From: Erythrobacter sp. 34-65-8 | GTDB lineage: Bacteria; Pseudomonadota; Alphaproteobacteria; Sphingomonadales; Sphingomonadaceae | Reading direction: 5' to 3' | Length of the DNA stretch: 5,491 bases | Assembly (NCBI GenBank): GCA_002278985.1 | Contig: NCJP01000118.1 | Location: 1-5,491 of the forward strand | Shown here: positions 1-5,491 of the stretch, piece by piece | Layout: each line of letters starts with the position of its first letter | Position numbering within the stretch: the first letter of the stretch is position 1 | Notes under the pieces: model-generated | What the model was told of the DNA's origin: nothing | Databases searched by the model: none | The model's input: only the letters and a program-made list of their open reading frames with translations | Program-made: the position numbers and the translations under genes

Positions 1-99
1 CAGGGCTACTACTTCAGTCGCGCGGTGCCCGATTACCTCGCCGCCATGCTGCTGGCGCAGGAACGCGATGCCGACGATGAGGACCGCATGACCGCCTGA
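1..99 (+). CDS. EAL-domain protein, C-terminal end only (partial)
   Basis: Frame 1 is open from the window edge to TGA at 97-99 and gives 32 residues beginning QGYYFSRAVPDYLAAML. The string QGYYFSR-x-VP closely matches the last conserved block of EAL domains (usually QGY-hydrophobic-FSRP-hydrophobic-P), which are cyclic-di-GMP phosphodiesterases or degenerate c-di-GMP receptors. A short charged tail, ERDADDEDRMTA, follows. The EAL signature and metal ligands would lie upstream, so activity and any GGDEF, PAS or membrane modules cannot be judged. The usual Pro after FSR is Ala here. The gene ends 208 nt before mdh and is probably a separate transcription unit. Confidence 0.72.
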   Translation, partial: QGYYFSRAVPDYLAAMLLAQERDADDEDRMTA

Positions 100-124
100 T
101 CCAGGCGCTTTGCATCGGCTTTAA

Positions 125-145
125 TGCAACTGCGAACCAGTTGCA
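125..145 (+). repeat. Perfect inverted repeat (hairpin) in mdh leader
   Basis: Arms TGCAACTG (125-132) and CAGTTGCA (138-145) are perfect reverse complements around the 5-nt loop CGAAC. The stop codon of the upstream EAL gene is 25 nt before it. The sequence after the second arm is AAGATAAG, with no T-run, so it is not a canonical intrinsic terminator on this strand. It could be a dyad operator upstream of mdh, an RNA hairpin at the end of the upstream transcript, or chance. Confidence 0.45.
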
Positions 146-244
146 AAGATAAGTGCCCTCTCATACCTTTTGACGGTTGCTTTCAGCATTATGCAGGCTT
201 AGTCGCTTGGCATTCGCCGGGCGCAGCTTCCTCGCGGGACGTGA

Positions 245-1749
<1,505 letters not shown>

Positions 1750-1766
<17 letters not shown>

Positions 1767-2640
1767 CAAGAACACCAAGGTCATCACGCAGGGAATGACC
1801 GGCGAAACCGGTACCTTCCACACCCAGCAGGCGCTCGCCTACGGCACGCAGATGGTTGGCGGCGTGACCCCCGGCAAGGGCGGCACCACGCACATCGACC
1901 TGCCGGTCTATGACACCGTGGCCGAAGCCAGGCACGCCACCGGTGCGACCGCATCGTGTATCTACGTGCCGCCGCCGTTCGCGGCCGATTCCATCCTCGA
2001 AGCGATCGATGCCGAGATGGAACTGATCGTCTGCATTACCGAAGGCATTCCGGTGCTCGACATGGTCCGCGTCAAGCGCGCGCTGTCGGGCAGCAAGAGT
2101 CGCCTGATCGGCCCCAACTGCCCCGGCGTGCTGACCCCGAACGAGTGCAAGATCGGCATCATGCCCGGCTCCATCTTCAAGAAGGGCACCGTCGGCGTCG
2201 TCAGCCGCTCGGGCACGCTGACCTATGAAGCCGTCCACCAGACCACCATGGTCGGCCTGGGCCAGACCACCGCGGTCGGCATTGGCGGCGATCCGGTCAA
2301 CGGCACCAACTTCATCGACGTGCTGGAGCTGTTCCTGGCCGACGACGAGACCAAGAGCATCATCATGATCGGTGAAATCGGCGGCAGTGCGGAAGAAGAA
2401 GCAGCCGAGTTCATCGCCCACAAGGCCAAGCAGGGCATCAAGAAGCCGATGGTCGGCTTCATCGCCGGGCGCACCGCCCCTCCGGGCCGTCGCATGGGCC
2501 ACGCCGGTGCGATCGTCTCCGGCGGCCAGGGCGGCGCGGATGACAAGATCGCGGCGATGGAAAAGGCCGGCATCCGTGTCAGCCCTTCGCCATCCGAACT
2601 CGGCACCACGCTCGACGCGCTGCTGAAAGAGCTGGTGTGA
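1750..2640 (+). CDS. sucD: Succinyl-CoA synthetase (ADP/GDP-forming) subunit alpha
   Basis: The product is 296 residues, a normal length. With the beta subunit SucC it converts succinyl-CoA to succinate with substrate-level phosphorylation in the cytoplasmic TCA cycle. The N-terminal CoA-binding Rossmann domain starts at [12 protein letters not shown] and has [11 protein letters not shown] at 14-24, the CoA-phosphate loop. IGPNCPG (120-126) and SRSGTLTYE (152-160) are family hallmarks. The phosphorylated histidine is His251 in GHAGAI, and Glu209 in GEIGG matches the conserved glutamate that contacts it. Everything needed for alpha-subunit function is present. The gene overlaps the preceding one by 17 nt. 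Its obligate partner sucC, often immediately upstream in alphaproteobacteria, is not in this window. Confidence 0.97.
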
Positions 2641-2647
2641 TGATCAC

Positions 2648-2677
2648 GTGAGTCCCCGCGCAGGCGGGGACCTCAGT
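2648..2677 (+). repeat. Left copy of a 30-nt GC-rich palindrome (REP-like)
   Basis: Outer arms TGAG (2649-2652) and CTCA (2672-2675) and inner arms TCCCCGC (2653-2659) and GCGGGGA (2664-2670) enclose the loop GCAG. One unpaired C at 2671 makes the palindrome asymmetric. It starts 8 nt after the sucD stop. It matches the reverse complement of 2992-3021 at 27 of 30 positions. No T-run follows, so it is not a standard terminator, though it may shield the 3' end of sucD mRNA. Confidence 0.85.
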
Positions 2678-2682
2678 CGGCC

Positions 2683-2688
2683 AGGAGG
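2683..2688 (+). promoter_or_regulatory. Ribosome binding site of the GIY-YIG gene
   Basis: AGGAGG is a consensus-strength site ending 3 nt before ATG 2692. It is 16 nt from ATG 2705, too far to serve that codon. It therefore places the original start at 2692, in the frame that carries the GIY half of the domain, and supports reading the gene as frameshifted. Confidence 0.65.
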
Positions 2689-2691
2689 AAC

Positions 2692-2977
2692 ATGAAGACA
2701 GGTTATGTCTACATTGTCACCCCACAAGCCGATGGGCGTCCTTTACATCGGCGTCACCGACGATCTGCCCAGACGGGCGGAACAGCATCGCAGCAATACC
2801 AGTACGAGCTTTACCAAACGCTACAACTGCCACCGGATGGTGTGGTTCGAGAAATTCGAGAACCTTCACCAGGCTCGGGCATTCGAAAGGCAGATGAAGA
2901 AATGGAACCGGGCATGGAAAGTCGCGCGGATCGTGGAAATGAACCCGGAATGGCGGGATCTGGCGCTCGATCTCTAG
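2692..2977 (+). pseudogene. GIY-YIG endonuclease-like protein, split by a +1 frameshift
   Basis: The ATG at 2692 reads MKTGYVYIVT, the expected first strand with the GIY motif (here GYVY), then goes out of frame. The frame from ATG 2705 carries the rest: GVLYIGVTDDLPRR, EQHR, FTKRY, ARAFERQMKKWNRAWK and NPEWRDL, ending at TAG 2975-2977. Dropping one C from the CCCC run at 2720-2723 joins the halves into 94 residues, the usual size of these single-domain proteins. The rejoined protein has YIG (18-20), Arg27/Arg28, His32 and Glu65, all expected of the catalytic core. The lesion is thus recent, a sequencing error, or tolerated frameshifting. If translated from 2705, the 90-residue product lacks the GIY strand and is probably inactive. 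The family resembles UvrC/homing-type nucleases, but the cellular role of these small members is not established. It sits inside a palindrome-bounded cassette. Confidence 0.82.
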
Positions 2978-2991
2978 GTCCTGCCAAGCCT

Positions 2992-3021
2992 ACTGAGGCC
3001 CCCGCCTTCGCGGGGGCTCAC
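2992..3021 (-). repeat. Right copy of the 30-nt palindrome, inverted
   Basis: Arms TGAG (2994-2997) and CTCA (3017-3020) and CCCCCGC (2999-3005) and GCGGGGG (3010-3016) enclose the loop CTTC, with one unpaired G at 2998. Read on the - strand it matches the left copy, including the side of the unpaired base and an inner AGT. Two of the three differences are the two sides of one stem pair (T-A in the left copy, C-G here), so pairing is kept. It ends directly before the sucA ribosome site. Confidence 0.85.
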
Positions 3022-3025
3022 AGGA
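3022..3025 (+). promoter_or_regulatory. Ribosome binding site of sucA
   Basis: AGGA lies 5 nt before ATG 3031 and 8 nt before ATG 3034, so it could serve either. It abuts the right palindrome, whose stem ends at 3020. Confidence 0.5.
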
Positions 3026-3030
3026 ATTGA

Positions 3031-5491
3031 ATGATGGGTAACGAAAACCAGACCTTCCTGCCCGAGCTTTCCGACCAGGAAGGCCCGCAGCCCGGCCCGT
3101 CGTGGGGCAACCCGCGCTGGCTCGATACGGTGTCGGGCAGCAGTGCCGACCTGACTGCTGCGCTCGACCCGACGCAGATGCGCCTCGTGGTTGAGCAGGC
3201 GGCGAAGAAGGCCGGCAAGGCCGCCGATCCGCGCGCGATCGAAGAGGCCGCGGCCGACTCGATCCGCGCCATGCTGCTGATCCGCACCTTCCGCGTGCGC
3301 GGGCACCTGGCGGCGGACCTCGATCCGCTGGGCCTGTCGAAGCAGGAGCTTCCGGCCGACCTCGATCCGGAATACCACGGCTTTTCCGGCGCTGCGCTGG
3401 ACCGGCCGGTCTATCTTGGCGGGAACCTGGGGCTGGAATGGGCCAGCGTGCGCGAGCTGGTCGAGATCCTGCGCCGCAACTACTGCGGCAAGATCGGCTT
3501 CGAATACATGCACATCGCCGATGTGGAGGAGCGCCGCTTCATCCAGGACCGGATCGAGGGCGGCGACAAGTCGATCGACTTCACCCCGCAGGGCAAGAAG
3601 GCGATCCTGGCCGCCGTAATCCGGGGCGAGCAGTACGAGCAGTTCCTCGGCAAGAAGTACGTCGGCACCAAGCGTTTCGGGCTGGACGGCGGGGAATCGA
3701 TGATCCCCGCGCTCGAGGCCGTAATCAAGTACGGCGGCCAGCGCGGCGTGCGCGAGATCGTCTACGGCATGGCCCACCGCGGCCGCCTGAACGTCCTCGC
3801 CAACGTGATGGCCAAGCCCTACAAGGTGATCTTCCACGAATTCTCCGGCGGTACCGCCAATCCGGAGGACGTGGGCGGCTCGGGCGACGTGAAGTACCAC
3901 CTCGGCACCAGCACCGACCGTGAGTTCGATGACGGGATCAAGGTCCACATGAGCCTGGTCCCCAACCCCAGCCACCTCGAAACAGTCGATCCGGTCGTGC
4001 TCGGCAAGGCGCGCGCTGGCCAGGCTTTCCGCGACGATATCGGCCAGGGCAAGCACAAGCAGGTGCTCCCCGTCCTGATCCACGGCGACGCCGCCTTTGC
4101 CGGCCAGGGCATCGTGTGGGAGTGCTTCGGCTTTTCGGGCGTGAAGGGCTACAACACCGGCGGCTGCATCCACTTCGTCATCAACAACCAGATCGGTTTC
4201 ACCACCAGCCCGCAATTCTCGCGCGGCTCGCCCTACCCGTCCGACGTGGCCAAGGGCGTCCAGGCCCCGATCCTGCACGTCAACGGCGACGATCCGGAAG
4301 CGGTGACGTTCGCCTGCAAGCTGGCAATCGACTACCGCCAGACCTTCGGCCGCGACATCGTGGTCGACATGTGGTGCTATCGCCGCTTCGGCCACAACGA
4401 AGGCGACGAGCCCAGCTTCACCCAGCCGCTGATGTATGCCCGCATCCGTCAGCACCCGCGCGTCTCGGCGATCTACGCCAAGCGGCTTGCCGAAGAAGGC
4501 GTGATTGGCGCCGGTCATGCCGAAGAAGTGCAGCAGGCCTTCATCGCGGAGCTGGAAGACCAGTTCGAGGCTTCCAAGAGCTACAAGGCCAACGAGGCGG
4601 ACTGGTTCGCCGGCCGGTGGAGCGGGCTTCACGCGCCGGCCGATCCGGAAACCGCGCGCCGCAACGTGCCGACCGGGATCGAGCCCAAGCTGTTCGACAG
4701 CCTCGGCCGCACGCTGACCACCGTTCCCGACAGCGTGACCATCCACAAGACGCTGGCCCGCGTGCTCGATGCCAAGCGCGACATGTTCGCCAACGGCTCA
4801 GGGTTCGACTGGGCCACCGGCGAGGCGCTGGCATTCGGCTCGCTCCTCTCGGAAGGCTACGGCGTGCGCCTGTCCGGCCAGGATTCGGGCCGCGGCACCT
4901 TCAGCCAGCGCCACGCGGTGTGGGTCGACCAGACCGACGAGCACAAGTACGTGCCGCTTGCCACGGTGCCGCACGGCAAGTTCGAGGTGCATGACAGCCC
5001 CTTGAGCGAATACGGCGTCCTCGGGTTCGAATATGGCTATGCCAGTGCCGATCCGAAGAGCCTGGTCCTGTGGGAAGCGCAGTTCGGCGATTTCGCCAAT
5101 GGTGCGCAGATCATGATCGACCAGTACATTGCATCCTCGGAATCGAAGTGGCTGCGCGCGAATGGCATCGTCATGCTGCTGCCCCACGGTTACGAAGGCC
5201 AGGGGCCGGAACATTCCAGCGCCCGGCTCGAACGGTTCCTGCAGCTGTGCGCGCAGGACAACATGCAGGTGTGCAACATCACCAGCCCGGCGAACTATTT
5301 CCACGTGCTGCGCCGGCAGATGCACCGCCCCTTCCGCAAGCCGCTGATCATCATGACGCCCAAGTCGCTGCTGCGCCACGCACTGGCCAAGAGCGAGGCG
5401 AAGGACTTCCAGACCGGTTCGCACTTCATGCGGATCCTCAGCGACCTGAACGGCGCCGCGGACGAGAAGACCCGCCGGGTCGTGCTCTGCT
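3031..5491 (+). CDS. sucA: 2-oxoglutarate dehydrogenase E1 component (partial, 3' end cut by window)
   Basis: The frame is open from ATG 3031 to the window edge, giving 820 residues; the family is usually about 930-950, so roughly the last 110-130 are missing. E1o is the thiamine-diphosphate decarboxylase of the 2-oxoglutarate dehydrogenase complex, passing the succinyl group to the SucB lipoyl domain. Motifs in order: AHRGRLNVLANV (His249), the ThDP/Mg motif from GDAAFAGQG (Asp353) to INNQIGF (Asn385/Asn386), FGHNEGDEP (His455), SGQDSGRGTF (about 615-624), and LLPHGYEGQGPEHSSAR (His719, His728). The catalytic core appears complete. The N-terminus is short: residues 1-30 lack the usual NAxYI-LYxxY-DPxSV helix that binds E2, keeping only a GPSW remnant. 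ATG 3034 (MGNENQ) is an equally possible start. sucB and lpd would be expected downstream. Confidence 0.96.
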   Translation, partial: MMGNENQTFLPELSDQEGPQPGPSWGNPRWLDTVSGSSADLTAALDPTQMRLVVEQAAKKAGKAADPRAIEEAAADSIRAMLLIRTFRVRGHLAADLDPLGLSKQELPADLDPEYHGFSGAALDRPVYLGGNLGLEWASVRELVEILRRNYCGKIGFEYMHIADVEERRFIQDRIEGGDKSIDFTPQGKKAILAAVIRGEQYEQFLGKKYVGTKRFGLDGGESMIPALEAVIKYGGQRGVREIVYGMAHRGRLNVLANVMAKPYKVIFHEFSGGTANPEDVGGSGDVKYHLGTSTDREFDDGIKVHMSLVPNPSHLETVDPVVLGKARAGQAFRDDIGQGKHKQVLPVLIHGDAAFAGQGIVWECFGFSGVKGYNTGGCIHFVINNQIGFTTSPQFSRGSPYPSDVAKGVQAPILHVNGDDPEAVTFACKLAIDYRQTFGRDIVVDMWCYRRFGHNEGDEPSFTQPLMYARIRQHPRVSAIYAKRLAEEGVIGAGHAEEVQQAFIAELEDQFEASKSYKANEADWFAGRWSGLHAPADPETARRNVPTGIEPKLFDSLGRTLTTVPDSVTIHKTLARVLDAKRDMFANGSGFDWATGEALAFGSLLSEGYGVRLSGQDSGRGTFSQRHAVWVDQTDEHKYVPLATVPHGKFEVHDSPLSEYGVLGFEYGYASADPKSLVLWEAQFGDFANGAQIMIDQYIASSESKWLRANGIVMLLPHGYEGQGPEHSSARLERFLQLCAQDNMQVCNITSPANYFHVLRRQMHRPFRKPLIIMTPKSLLRHALAKSEAKDFQTGSHFMRILSDLNGAADEKTRRVVLC

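Noticed and set aside
2648..2677. Left hairpin as an intrinsic terminator after sucD
   Set aside because: No T-run follows the stem (CTCAGTCGGCC), and the GIY-YIG and sucA genes continue in the same direction. The same applies to the right copy.
2705..2977. Intact 90-residue GIY-YIG CDS starting at ATG 2705
   Set aside because: That start has no ribosome site at proper spacing, drops the GIY strand and gives an atypical N-terminus (MSTLSP). The 2692 start with a frameshift explains the sequence better, though this ORF may appear in automated annotations.
2648..3021. The two palindromes as a CRISPR array
   Set aside because: There are only two copies, in opposite orientation, 314 nt apart with a gene between them, so there is no repeat-spacer periodicity.
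2974..4746. 590-codon open frame on the - strand opposite sucA
   Set aside because: It is antisense to the highly conserved SucA core. Its translation is low-complexity, His/Val/Asp/Ala-rich with no recognisable motif, as expected from reading the complement of high-GC codons.
4116..4994. 292-codon + strand frame inside sucA
   Set aside because: It is Arg/Pro-rich out-of-frame translation of sucA. The sucA frame holds the ThDP and active-site motifs throughout.

Overview
The window is about 5.5 kb of GC-rich, densely packed chromosomal DNA, all coding on the + strand. It most resembles an alphaproteobacterium, probably Sphingomonadales (Sphingomonadaceae/Erythrobacteraceae). This rests on the wording of the Mdh, SucD and SucA proteins, the high-GC third positions, and GC-rich palindromes of a kind I associate with that order. 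The lineage is an inference, since no search was run.

Layout: (1) 1-99 is the extreme C-terminus of an EAL-domain (cyclic-di-GMP phosphodiesterase type) protein. (2) 100-307 is a 208-bp leader with a perfect 8-bp hairpin and only weak promoter-like hexamers. (3) 308-1270 is mdh (malate dehydrogenase). (4) 1263-1766 is a small predicted secreted protein of unknown function, overlapping mdh by 8 nt through a TTG start and overlapping sucD by 17 nt. (5) 1750-2640 is sucD (succinyl-CoA synthetase alpha subunit). (6) 2648-3021 is a compact cassette: a GIY-YIG endonuclease-like gene, broken by one extra C, between two near-identical 30-nt palindromes in opposite orientation. (7) From 3031 to the window end is sucA (2-oxoglutarate dehydrogenase E1), truncated by the window edge.

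The TCA enzymes form an apparent operon covering consecutive steps: SucA (with SucB and Lpd, not in the window) makes succinyl-CoA, SucC/SucD converts it to succinate, and Mdh regenerates oxaloacetate. sucC, which usually precedes sucD in alphaproteobacterial mdh-suc clusters, is absent here; its usual slot holds the small secreted protein.

The most interesting structure is the palindrome-GIY-YIG-palindrome cassette between sucD and sucA. It resembles REP/RAYT-type domesticated mobile elements, but carries a GIY-YIG nuclease gene instead of a Y1 transposase. It lies so that the sucA ribosome binding site stays just outside its right end. The nuclease gene has a clean ribosome binding site and all family motifs, but they are split between two frames by a single base in a C4 run.
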